This document shows positions 34,325-42,337 of a DNA stretch of 64,000 bases, one piece after another. The notes under the pieces are model-generated. The model was not told where the DNA came from. It ran no database searches and saw only the letters and a program-made list of their open reading frames with translations. Both the position numbers and the translations under genes were made by a program. This DNA comes from Methylocystis hirsuta. Lineage in GTDB: Bacteria > Pseudomonadota > Alphaproteobacteria > Rhizobiales > Beijerinckiaceae. The stretch is from NCBI RefSeq assembly GCF_003722355.1, contig NZ_QWDD01000001.1, positions 3,463,001 through 3,527,000 on the forward strand, read 5' to 3'. The stretch's first letter is position 1, and every line of letters begins with the position of its first letter.

Positions 34325-34726
34325 ATGCGGGCCGCCGGAGGTTGTTGGAGACGGGCGCTCACCGTCGCCGCTCTCGCGGCGACGGCCGCTTTCCTGCGCG
34401 CCGGCGCCAGCCGCGCCGCCGAAGACGCTCCCGCGCGGCTGCAATGCTTCACCATGGCGCAGGCGCGCAGCAAAATGGAGGCGCAGAAGCTCGCCGATCC
34501 TTTCCGGTGCATGCGGGATGTCGCCCTCCGGCTGCAGGCCGAGCCGCTCGGCGCGCGGCTGTGCCAATTGGGCGAAGGACTGATCTATGAGATCAGCCTG
34601 CTGCGCCGGGACGGCCACATCGTCAAGATTCTTGTCGACGCGTTCAGCGGCCGGCCTCATTCTAGCTCTATAGGCGCCGGCTCTATAGGCCCGGGCTCTA
34701 TAGGCGCAGGCTCTATGGGCGATTGA
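34325..34726 (+). CDS. Secreted PepSY-like protein before a two-component system
   Basis: About 133 residues from ATG 34325 (GGAGAGG upstream). It has a signal peptide (ALTVAALAATAAFLRAGASRAAE), then a region like PepSY sensors (YEISLLRRDGHIVKILVDAF). The end is a 15-bp DNA tandem repeat coding SIGAGSIGPGSIG. It lies 22 bp before the response regulator, so it may act as a periplasmic modulator of that kinase. Confidence 0.6.
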   Translation: MRAAGGCWRRALTVAALAATAAFLRAGASRAAEDAPARLQCFTMAQARSKMEAQKLADPFRCMRDVALRLQAEPLGARLCQLGEGLIYEISLLRRDGHIVKILVDAFSGRPHSSSIGAGSIGPGSIGAGSMGD

Positions 34727-34748
34727 GTCTCGCACGCGGGAGGACATA

Positions 34749-35432
34749 TTGCGGCTGCTCGTCGTTGAGGACGACAAGGATTTGAACCGCCAGATCGTTC
34801 GTGCGCTCGAGCAGTCGGGCTATGCGGTGGACCGCGCCTTCGATGGCGAGGAAGGTTGCCATCTCGGCGAAACGGAGCCCTACGACGCCGTCGTCCTCGA
34901 CATCGGTCTGCCGAAGAAGGACGGCGTGACCATTCTCGAAGAATGGCGCGCGGCGGGACGCGACATGCCGGTGCTGATCCTCACCGCGCGCGACCGCTGG
35001 AGCGACAAGGTGCAAGGCTTCGACGCCGGCGCCGATGATTATGTTTCAAAACCCTTCCATATGGAGGAGGTGCTGGCGCGCATCCGCGCCCTGCTGCGCC
35101 GCGCGACGGGCCATGCGACGAATGAAATCGTCTGCGGCGCGGTGCGACTCGACACCAAGGCCGGCCGCGTCGTCGTGGACGGCGCGCCCGTGAAGCTCAC
35201 TTCGCACGAATACCGGCTGCTCGCCTATCTGATGCATCACAGCGGACGCGTCGTATCCCGCAGCGAAATCATCGAGCATTTATACGATCAGGACTTTGAC
35301 CGCGACTCGAACACGATCGAAGTCTTCGTCGGCAGGTTGCGCAAAAAGCTTGGCGTCGATCTGATCCAGACCGTGCGCGGGCTGGGCTACATGGCGGCCG
35401 CGCCGGCAAATGACGCCGGCTCTAAACGCTAG
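34749..35432 (+). CDS. OmpR/PhoP-family response regulator
   Basis: Protein of 227 residues. Receiver domain with phospho-accepting Asp in AVVLDIGLPKKDG and Lys in DYVSKPFHMEE; C-terminal winged helix (LTSHEYRLLAYLMHHSGRVV, VFVGRLRKKLGVDLIQTVRG). Starts at TTG 34749. Partner of the kinase that follows. Confidence 0.9.
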   Translation: MRLLVVEDDKDLNRQIVRALEQSGYAVDRAFDGEEGCHLGETEPYDAVVLDIGLPKKDGVTILEEWRAAGRDMPVLILTARDRWSDKVQGFDAGADDYVSKPFHMEEVLARIRALLRRATGHATNEIVCGAVRLDTKAGRVVVDGAPVKLTSHEYRLLAYLMHHSGRVVSRSEIIEHLYDQDFDRDSNTIEVFVGRLRKKLGVDLIQTVRGLGYMAAAPANDAGSKR

Positions 35433-35436
35433 GCGC

Positions 35437-36813
35437 ATGCCCCTTTCCTTCGTCTCCATTCGCTCCATCGCCGCGCGTCTGTTCCTGACTGCGGCGGCGA
35501 TGAGTTCGGTCGTGCTGATCGTCGCCAGCATTCTTCTGACCGCCTACTACCGAAGCGAAGCTGACGAGGTTTTCGAACGGCGCCTCGACGTTTACCTGCG
35601 CGCCATCGTCGCCGACGTGTCCGAGTCGGGACAGGAGGGACGCACCGGCCCTGGCCAGCTCGGCGACCCGCAGTTCGAGTTGCCGGGCTCGGGCTGGTAC
35701 TGGCAGATCACGCGTCTCGACGACAAGTCGCATGACATCAAGGCGTCGCGCTCGCTCTTCGCCAACACGCTGCCCAAGCTCTCGGATCTTGGCGTCGCAG
35801 CGGAGGTCGGCGGCTTTCGTCGCGGCTACGGACCTGGCCCGGACGGGCGCAGGCTGCGCATCGTCGAGCGCGTCATCGACGTCGGCGACCTCGGCATCTA
35901 TCTCGTGCAGGTCGCCGGCAGCGGCGAAGAGATGGAAGAGCAAATCGCCCGCTTTCGATTCGCGCTGATCGTCGCTTTCGCGGCGCTCGCGATTGCCCTC
36001 GCCATCGGCGCCGCCTTCCAGGTCCGCTTCGGCTTGCGGCCGTTGAGGCAATTGCAGCGCGAACTGGCGTCGATCCGCGGCGGCGAACGCGAGCGGATCA
36101 TGGACGCCTACCCGAGCGAAGTCGCGCCGCTCGCCGAAGAGCTCAATCTGCTGATCGGCGCCAATCGCGACATTCTCGAACGCGCGCGCACGCAGGTCGG
36201 CAATCTCGCCCATGCGCTGAAAACGCCGCTCTCCGTCATCGTCAATGAAGCCGATTCCGCGCCCGGGCAACTCGCCGGGAAAGTTCAAGAACAGGCGCAG
36301 ATCATGCGCGATCAGATCTCTTTCTATCTCGACCGGGCGCGGGCGGCGGCGCGCGGCGGCGCGCTCGGGGCCGCGACGCAGATTGCGCCGTCGATCGAGG
36401 CCTTGCTGCGCGCCTTCAGTAAAATCTATGGCGACAAGGGCGTGATTTTTTCCGGCGGCGCCGATCCGCGTCTGCGCTTTCTTGGCGAGCGCCAGGATCT
36501 TGAAGAAATGATCGGCAATCTGCTCGACAACGCCGGCAAATGGGCGAAAAGCCAGGTGACGATCGACGTCTGCGTCGAAGGCGCGTCGCGGCCGACGCTG
36601 CGCGTCACCATCGACGACGACGGGCCGGGACTTGCGACGCATCTGCGCGCCGCGGCGACGCAGCGTGGGCGGCGTCTCGACGAAACCAAGCCTGGGTCAG
36701 GTCTCGGCCTGTCGATTGTCGTCGATCTCGCCGCCGCTTATGGCGGCTCGCTGCAGCTCGACGACAGCCCTAGCGGCGGTTTGCGCGCAGAGCTTCGACT
36801 GCCGGGGTTTTGA
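35437..36813 (+). CDS. Sensor histidine kinase, PhoQ-like
   Basis: About 458 residues. Two membrane helices (about 20-40 and 165-185) enclose a periplasmic sensor. HAMP then follows, the phosphorylated His in NLAHALKTPLSVIV, and an ATPase domain with DNAGKWAKSQ and KPGSGLGLSIV. Start taken as ATG 35437 just after the regulator stop; ATG 35410 in the same frame would overlap it. The stimulus is unknown. Confidence 0.88.
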   Translation: MPLSFVSIRSIAARLFLTAAAMSSVVLIVASILLTAYYRSEADEVFERRLDVYLRAIVADVSESGQEGRTGPGQLGDPQFELPGSGWYWQITRLDDKSHDIKASRSLFANTLPKLSDLGVAAEVGGFRRGYGPGPDGRRLRIVERVIDVGDLGIYLVQVAGSGEEMEEQIARFRFALIVAFAALAIALAIGAAFQVRFGLRPLRQLQRELASIRGGERERIMDAYPSEVAPLAEELNLLIGANRDILERARTQVGNLAHALKTPLSVIVNEADSAPGQLAGKVQEQAQIMRDQISFYLDRARAAARGGALGAATQIAPSIEALLRAFSKIYGDKGVIFSGGADPRLRFLGERQDLEEMIGNLLDNAGKWAKSQVTIDVCVEGASRPTLRVTIDDDGPGLATHLRAAATQRGRRLDETKPGSGLGLSIVVDLAAAYGGSLQLDDSPSGGLRAELRLPGF

Positions 36814-36889
36814 GGCGCGTCGCGCCGGCCCTAAGCAAACCCGGGACCCGATCAGCGATCGAGCGGCCGCCCCGATTGCGTGCAGCGCG

Positions 36890-37315
36890 TCACTCGTCTT
36901 CGAGATCGAAATCGAGAATGGCGACTTGCAGCGTGAAGCTCGACAGCTTCGGATCGTCAGCGGAGATGACGCCGAGAAATTCTCCGTCGGCGTTGAGTTC
37001 GACGGAATCGGTCTTCCGTCCGCGCGCCACGATCGACAGGCGATCGTTTTCGAACAGCTTGCGCAAATAGGACTGCAGCACTTCGCGTCCGACGGGAATT
37101 TTCATTTCGAAGGCGAAGGAACGATCGCCGTCTTCGTCATCGACTGAGATCGAAGCGATCCTTCGCTCGCCAAGATGCACGGCGGCGTCGTCCGGATCGT
37201 TCGGATCCGCTGTGACGCGAACGCCGTCGTTGCCGAGCGAACGGCGCAAGAACGCCTGCAGTTTTCGCAATTCGGTTTTGTCCAAACGCCCGCCCCCGTT
37301 AGCGATCAGCTTCAT
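36890..37315 (-). CDS. Double DUF3126 protein
   Basis: Protein of 141 residues. Two tandem DUF3126-like halves are seen: LRKLQAFLRRSLGNDGVRVT to RSFAFEMKIP, and LQSYLRKLFENDRLSIVARG to FTLQVAILDFDLEDE. DUF3126 proteins of alphaproteobacteria are usually a single unit of about 70 residues. Start chosen at MKLIANGGG; the upstream frame overlaps a terminator. Function unknown. Confidence 0.7.
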   Translation of the reverse strand: MKLIANGGGRLDKTELRKLQAFLRRSLGNDGVRVTADPNDPDDAAVHLGERRIASISVDDEDGDRSFAFEMKIPVGREVLQSYLRKLFENDRLSIVARGRKTDSVELNADGEFLGVISADDPKLSSFTLQVAILDFDLEDE

Positions 37316-37354
37316 TCCTCTGCCACGACGCCTTTCGCCGAGCAAGAGCGCATG

Positions 37355-37382
37355 AAAAACGCCCGGCGGAGAGCCGCCGGGC
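37355..37382 (-). terminator. Rho-independent terminator
   Basis: A perfect 9-bp GC stem (GCCCGGCGG with CCGCCGGGC, loop AGAG) followed on the minus strand by a T-run. It ends the gene at 37406-37939. Confidence 0.7.
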
Positions 37383-37405
37383 GACGTCAAAAAGCGCGAA
37401 GAGCC

Positions 37406-37939
37406 TTATTCGCCTGCAGCTTTCAGCCTCTTGTTGCATTCGCTCCAATATTTTGGCCAGGTGATTTTTGAACCGGCCTTTTTGAGCTCGGCTTTCTTCT
37501 CTTTCCATTCGGCCGCGCATTTTTTCTGGCGCTCGCGCGTCGCGGTTTTCGCGTCCGTCGCGGGTTTGGGGCTCGGGGTCGCTTCGGTCGCCGCGGGCGG
37601 AGCGGCGGGCTTGGCTTCAGTCGCCGGCGGCGGCGTGGGCTTCGACTCTGCGGCGGCCGGCGGCGGCGTCTCGGGCTTCGCCTCGGCAGGCTTGGCTTCC
37701 GCCGGCTTCTCTTCGCCCGGCTTGGCCTGCTCCGCCAATCGCCCACGACAGGCCTTCAAAAATTCCTGCCAGCTCTGTCCGCCGAGTTCGTTGGCGGCCT
37801 TAGCCGCCTGGTATTGCGATCCGCATTCCTTCAATACATTGGCCTGCGCATACGCGTCCCCTGAGCTCGCGGCGAGGGCGACGGCGACGGCCAGAGCGCC
37901 GCCGGCCGCAGCGTAAGAAACAGCGATACGGATCCCCAT
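37406..37939 (-). CDS. Secreted Ala/Pro/Lys-rich protein with PsiF-like ends
   Basis: Protein of 177 residues from ATG 37939 (GGAG 6 nt upstream). Signal peptide (AAAGGALAVAVALAASSGDAYA). A first module NVLKECGSQYQAAKAANELG..W.EFLKACR and a last module RQKKCAAEWKEKKAELKKAG..WPKYWSECN have the same spacing of cysteines. A flexible AKPAEAKPE-type spacer lies between them. The family occurs in many Hyphomicrobiales; the role is unknown. Confidence 0.75.
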   Translation of the reverse strand: MGIRIAVSYAAAGGALAVAVALAASSGDAYAQANVLKECGSQYQAAKAANELGGQSWQEFLKACRGRLAEQAKPGEEKPAEAKPAEAKPETPPPAAAESKPTPPPATEAKPAAPPAATEATPSPKPATDAKTATRERQKKCAAEWKEKKAELKKAGSKITWPKYWSECNKRLKAAGE

Positions 37940-38125
37940 ATAAATCTCCATTGATCGACGGCGCGAACTGAGCCGCAACAACTGCGACGGCGCATAGAAG
38001 CATGACGCGCGCCATCTGCGCCCGCCGGGGGCGACGATAGTCCCAACTTGGTTGTGAACGCAATCCAAACGCGCGATAAAGCCCGAGCACGCGGCGTTTT
38101 TTCGTCCGCTTTTTAAGGGTGAGTC

Positions 38126-38755
38126 TTGGCAAGCGTTCGGGAACAGCCGGCAAGTTGGCGCGAGCTCGCGGTCGTGTCGCATCCCGACGGACTGAAACGC
38201 TGTCCGTGGCCCGGCGTCGATCCGCTTTACCTCGACTATCACGACAACGAGTGGGGGCGGCCCGAACGGGACGGCCGGGCGCTCTTCGAAAAGCTGACGC
38301 TCGACGGCTTCCAGGCCGGCCTCTCGTGGATCACCATTCTGCGCAAGCGTGAGGCGTTTCGCGCGGCCTTCGACGGCTTCGATCCGGCGAAGATCGCGAG
38401 ATTTGATCAGAAGCGTGTCGCGGCGCTGATGGGCAATGATGCAATCGTGCGCAACCGCGCAAAAATCGAAGGCGCCGTGCTCTCGGCGCAGGCGTGGCTG
38501 GAGATCGAGGCGACGACCGGCTTTTCGGATTATCTGTGGGGTTTCGTGGACGGACGACCGATCGTCAATCACTGGACGCGCATGAGCGACGCGCCGACGC
38601 AAACCCCACTTTCCGAACGCCTCTCCAAAGATCTCAAGGCGCGCGGCTTCAAATTCTGCGGACCGACGATCGTCTACGCCTTCATGCAGGCGGTCGGCAT
38701 GGTGGACGATCATCTGACGGGCTGCCATCGCCACGCAGGGGGCGAGGGCGGCTGA
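38126..38755 (+). CDS. tag: DNA-3-methyladenine glycosylase I
   Basis: Base-excision repair enzyme of 209 residues that removes 3-methyladenine. Zinc ligands in RCPWP and YHDNEWG at the front, and GCHRH near the end. It also has LSWITILRKREAFR and CGPTIVYAFMQAVGMVDDH. TTG start at 38126, weakly supported. Followed 4 bp later by the HD hydrolase gene, so co-transcribed. Confidence 0.93.
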   Translation: MASVREQPASWRELAVVSHPDGLKRCPWPGVDPLYLDYHDNEWGRPERDGRALFEKLTLDGFQAGLSWITILRKREAFRAAFDGFDPAKIARFDQKRVAALMGNDAIVRNRAKIEGAVLSAQAWLEIEATTGFSDYLWGFVDGRPIVNHWTRMSDAPTQTPLSERLSKDLKARGFKFCGPTIVYAFMQAVGMVDDHLTGCHRHAGGEGG

Positions 38756-38759
38756 CGCG

Positions 38760-39392
38760 ATGCGGGCTCCTTCCACGAAAAATCGTGGGCGGCCGTCGCC
38801 CGGCGAGGCGCCCCGCGCCTGGCAGCGCATGTTATCCGGACGCCGCCTCGATCTGCTCGATCCTTCGCCGCTCGACGTGGAGATCGAAGATATCGCGCAT
38901 GGGCTCGCGCGCGTCGCGCGATGGAACGGTCAGACCGTCGGCGCGCATATTTTCTCGGTCGCGCAACACAGCATGCTTGTGGAAAAGGTCGCATGCGCGC
39001 TCGATCCAGCGATCGGTCGAACGGAGCGGCTTTACATGTTGCTGCATGACGCGCCGGAATATGTGATCGGCGATATGATCTCCCCGTTCAAGGCGGTGAT
39101 CGGCGACGCATACAAAAGCGTCGAGGACCGCATATTGGGCGCGATTCTCCTGCGTTTCTCTCTGCCGCCGACGCCCTCTCCTGCACTGCGGCGCCTGTGC
39201 AAGGAGGCCGACCGCGCCGCGGCTTTTTTTGAGGCGGTGCAGCTTGCGGGCTTTACACGGGGCGAAGCCGAGCGCATCTTCGGCCGCCCGGCGATCCCGC
39301 CGCAGCCCTTCATGGACGAACTCGCCCCGGCTCCCATTGAGGAGACGCAGGCGCGTTTTCTCGCTCGGTTTCGGGCGGTCGACGAACGTTGA
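38760..39392 (+). CDS. HD-domain phosphohydrolase, YfbR-like
   Basis: Protein of 210 residues with His in VAQHSMLVE and the HD pair in YMLLHDAPEYVIGD, the layout of 5'-nucleotidase YfbR-like enzymes. A conserved Asp lies in KEADRAAAFFEA. It probably trims nucleotides; the pairing with tag suggests nucleotide pool or repair housekeeping. Confidence 0.85.
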   Translation: MRAPSTKNRGRPSPGEAPRAWQRMLSGRRLDLLDPSPLDVEIEDIAHGLARVARWNGQTVGAHIFSVAQHSMLVEKVACALDPAIGRTERLYMLLHDAPEYVIGDMISPFKAVIGDAYKSVEDRILGAILLRFSLPPTPSPALRRLCKEADRAAAFFEAVQLAGFTRGEAERIFGRPAIPPQPFMDELAPAPIEETQARFLARFRAVDER

Positions 39393-39413
39393 AGAAGAAC
39401 GTCGGGGAGAGAA

Positions 39414-39938
39414 ATGCCGAATGGGCGCTTGTACGTCTGTTCCCTGACTAAGGTGGTCGACACGGTGCGCGAAAGCGGCGCGCGCTCGCTTGTCACCATT
39501 CTTACCGCCGGGGCGTCGCTTGTTCGGCCTTGCGAAATCTCCCGCGAGCGCCATTTGCGGATCGCTGTCTCCGATATCGACGCGCCGCGGGGAGGGCACA
39601 TCCTCCCTGGCGAGGAACATATCAATCGGCTGCTCGCTTTCCTTGAGGAATGGGACCGCTCCGCGCCGCTCGTCATACACTGCTACGCTGGGGTGAGCAG
39701 ATCGCCCGCAGCGGCTTTTGTCGCGGCCTGCGCTTTAGCGCCGCGTCGCAGCGAAATGGAGATCGCGCGCGAACTACGCCGCGTCTCGCCGACCGCGACC
39801 CCGAACAGGCGGCTGGTCGCGCTCGCCGACGAAAGGCTCGGGCGGAACGGGCGAATGTCCGCCGCGATCGCCGCGATCGGACGCGGGACCGACTGCTATG
39901 AGGGAGCGCCCTTCGCCCTGGAATTCGCCGACGCCTAG
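39414..39938 (+). CDS. Tyrosine/dual-specificity phosphatase family protein
   Basis: Protein of 174 residues with the phosphatase loop HCYAGVSRSPAAAFVA and a general Asp upstream (AVSDIDAPRGG). This family is frequent in alphaproteobacteria next to HD and Nudix genes. The substrate is unknown. Overlaps the next gene by 41 bp. Confidence 0.82.
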   Translation: MPNGRLYVCSLTKVVDTVRESGARSLVTILTAGASLVRPCEISRERHLRIAVSDIDAPRGGHILPGEEHINRLLAFLEEWDRSAPLVIHCYAGVSRSPAAAFVAACALAPRRSEMEIARELRRVSPTATPNRRLVALADERLGRNGRMSAAIAAIGRGTDCYEGAPFALEFADA

Positions 39939-40926
39939 CCGAGCCGCCGAAGCGCTCGCGCCCCTATCGCCGCCCGTCGAAATCGGCCTCACCGCCGCAA
40001 TCGTCGCCGTTCGAGACGACGAGCCCTTGATCCTGACGACGCGCGCGGATGGGCCGGCGGGGGTCGCCGCCCTTCCCTCCGGACCTTTCGATCCGATCCG
40101 CCATCGCACCTTCGAGATCGGCCTGCGCGAATGGGTCGCCGAGCAGACCGGCGCGCCGCTGGGCTATGTCGAGCAGCTCTATACATTCGGCGATCGCGGA
40201 CGGCACGCCCGCGCCGGCGACCGTGATCCGCACGTCGTTTCGGTCGGCTATTTGGCGTTGACGCGCATCCGCGACGACGCCGATCGCCGCGCAAGCGTCT
40301 GGCGGAGCTGGCATGATTTCTTTCCCTGGGAGGATTGGCGCAAAGGTCCGCCCGTGGTCCTCGAGGAAACGATCACGCCCGGATTGACGGACTGGGTGGC
40401 CGAGGCGCCGGACGCCGTCTCCTCCTCGGGCGTCTCGCGCCGGGTGCGGGTCAATCTTCTCTTTGGCGGCAAGGGGCGCGCGTTCAATGAGGAGAACGTC
40501 CTCGAGCGCTACGAGCTTCTTTACGAGGCGGGGCTTCTCGAGGAGGCGCTGCGCGATGGTCGCGAATCGGCGGAGAAACGGGCGCCGCTGACGCCGCTCG
40601 GGACCCCGATGCGCCACGACCACCGCCGCATTCTCGCCACAGCCATGGGCAGACTGCGCGCCAAAATGAAATATCGGCCGGTGATCTTCGAGTTGATGGC
40701 GTCCGAGTTCACGCTGACTGAGCTGCAGCGGACAGTAGAAGCCATCGCTGGCCGACATCTGCACAAGCAGAATTTCCGCCGTCTGGTGGAATCAACGGCC
40801 ATTGTCGAGCCGACGGGGGAAATGTCCTTAAAGACAGGCGGACGCCCAGCTGCTCTATTTCATTTTCGCCGCAATGTTCTGCAAGAAAGGCCCGCGCCAG
40901 GGCTTCGCGTCGGCATCCGAGGCTGA
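39898..40926 (+). CDS. NrtR-like Nudix-related NAD metabolism regulator
   Basis: Protein of 342 residues. The N-terminal Nudix-like domain has a degenerate Nudix box (HRTFEIGLREWVAEQTGAPL), and a C-terminal winged helix follows (IFELMASEFTLTELQRTVEA, LHKQNFRRLVE). This is the NrtR layout: ADP-ribose binding controls DNA binding to NAD-biosynthesis genes. The start is uncertain because of the overlap with the phosphatase gene. Confidence 0.75.
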   Translation: MRERPSPWNSPTPSRAAEALAPLSPPVEIGLTAAIVAVRDDEPLILTTRADGPAGVAALPSGPFDPIRHRTFEIGLREWVAEQTGAPLGYVEQLYTFGDRGRHARAGDRDPHVVSVGYLALTRIRDDADRRASVWRSWHDFFPWEDWRKGPPVVLEETITPGLTDWVAEAPDAVSSSGVSRRVRVNLLFGGKGRAFNEENVLERYELLYEAGLLEEALRDGRESAEKRAPLTPLGTPMRHDHRRILATAMGRLRAKMKYRPVIFELMASEFTLTELQRTVEAIAGRHLHKQNFRRLVESTAIVEPTGEMSLKTGGRPAALFHFRRNVLQERPAPGLRVGIRG

Positions 40927-41011
40927 TGTCGTTCCTTAAGGCGATGTTCACCGCGACATGGTGAATGTTCGCTGAAGCGAAGCCCGCAATGCGTAGAGTA
41001 GAGGTGCGTCT

Positions 41012-41782
41012 TTGGGCTATTTGTCGCCGCCCCCCATGCCGGCGCCGGTCGTCGTCTACAAGGACGTCGGCGGACTGGTCAGCGATTATGAAGCGCTCAC
41101 CGAACGATATCGCCGCGAGAACCGCGAGGTCAGGCTGCATGAATGCCGCTCGGCCTGCACGCTGGCGCTGAGTCTGCCGAACGTCTGCGTCTATCCAGAC
41201 GCAAAGGTCAAATTTCATCAAGCCTACAACGCCATTAACCGCGAGGTCGACCTCGGCGTCTCGTCGCGGCTGTTCGCCTCCTACCCGGCCACCGTGCAGG
41301 CGCGTCTTGGCTATCTGACCAGAGAATATCGCGTGTTGAGCGGGACGGAGCTGATCGCTCTTGGCATGCGCAATTGCGAGGGCGGCCCGACCATGATCGC
41401 GAGCCGCAAGCAGCAGCGCGCGCCTTCGACCAACGTCGCCAGCGCGCGACCCGATGGGCAGTCCGGCGCGAGCCTCGCCGCCTTTGGCGATATCGCGCAG
41501 AAGGTGCAGTCCGCGGTCGCCACCGCCCTTGCCACAGGCGGCCCGACGACCGGTCCGATCCATGTCGCCGTCGCCGACCGGCGGCAGCTGACGGGATTCG
41601 CGCGCGGCGGCGAAGAAGCGAATGCGCTTCCTGAGCCCGCGCCGCTGCCGCCGCGCCGGCCGCCGTCGGAAGCCTTCGCGGCCCAGGAACCGGCGCCGAT
41701 GTCTCCGGCCTATCTGCAACTCATCAGCGGGGCGCAACCGATCCTGGGGCCGCGGCTCGTGCGCACAATGGCCTCGAACTGA
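41012..41782 (+). CDS. ClpP/crotonase-fold-like hypothetical protein
   Basis: About 256 residues from TTG 41012; an upstream in-frame TAG blocks a longer start. The first 130 residues (VVYKDVGGLVSDYEALTERY, CRSACTLALSLPNVCVYPDA, KFHQAYN) have the look of a degenerate ClpP-like serine protease fold. The second half is Pro/Ala-rich and disordered. No function can be assigned. Confidence 0.6.
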   Translation: MGYLSPPPMPAPVVVYKDVGGLVSDYEALTERYRRENREVRLHECRSACTLALSLPNVCVYPDAKVKFHQAYNAINREVDLGVSSRLFASYPATVQARLGYLTREYRVLSGTELIALGMRNCEGGPTMIASRKQQRAPSTNVASARPDGQSGASLAAFGDIAQKVQSAVATALATGGPTTGPIHVAVADRRQLTGFARGGEEANALPEPAPLPPRRPPSEAFAAQEPAPMSPAYLQLISGAQPILGPRLVRTMASN

Positions 41783-41816
41783 ACGGCGACGTCGCAGACT
41801 GGCGCCCGGCGCAGCT

Positions 41817-42131
41817 GTGAGGGCCGTTTGGAATTCCACGCGCCCCGTCACGAGCCTCTTCAATATCCCCGCACCCTCCGTCGAAGACGCCTTGCGGCTC
41901 ATCGACAAGGAGCGTCTTGACTGCGCCCTGCTCGATTACCGACTTGTCGACGAGACCAGCGGAAGAATTGCTTCCGTGCTGGCTGAGCGAAATATCCCGT
42001 TTTTGCTGATGACGGGACATTGCGCGAGCGACCTGCCGTCTGAATTGCGCGACAAGACTCTCCTGCAGAAGCCGGTGACGGGCAAAGCTCTTCGCGCCGC
42101 CCTCGAAGCTATTTTGGATTCCGCAGCGTAA
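41817..42131 (+). pseudogene. Truncated response-regulator receiver domain
   Basis: From PSVEDALRLIDKERLDCALL onward this is a receiver domain (DYRLVDETSG with the phospho-Asp, IPFLLMTGH, LLQKPVTGKALRAALEAI). The first beta strand with its acidic pair (usual VLVVEDE) is replaced by unrelated residues VRAVWNSTRPVTSLFNIP. So it is a remnant, or a receiver with no working magnesium site. Confidence 0.6.
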
Positions 42132-42337
42132 AACGACGCCGCGCCGTTTAGATCCGGCGAAGCCTGAGCAATTTTTCGCCACGATGTTACCATAGCGTCC
42201 GAATTGGTGGGGAATCAGGGCGGCAGCGACCGCCGAGGGGCAAAGCGCGTCTAACTGCGCATTCCGCATGTGATTTTTCGCTGTCGCCTCGCGCCGCCCG
42301 GCGCAAAGGACGTCTTTCGGCCGAAAGGTCGGAAGGC

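Noticed and set aside
37406-38830. A 474-codon minus-strand frame
   Set aside because: Only the last 177 codons after a good ribosome site (ATG 37939) form a protein with a signal peptide; the upstream part is antisense to tag.
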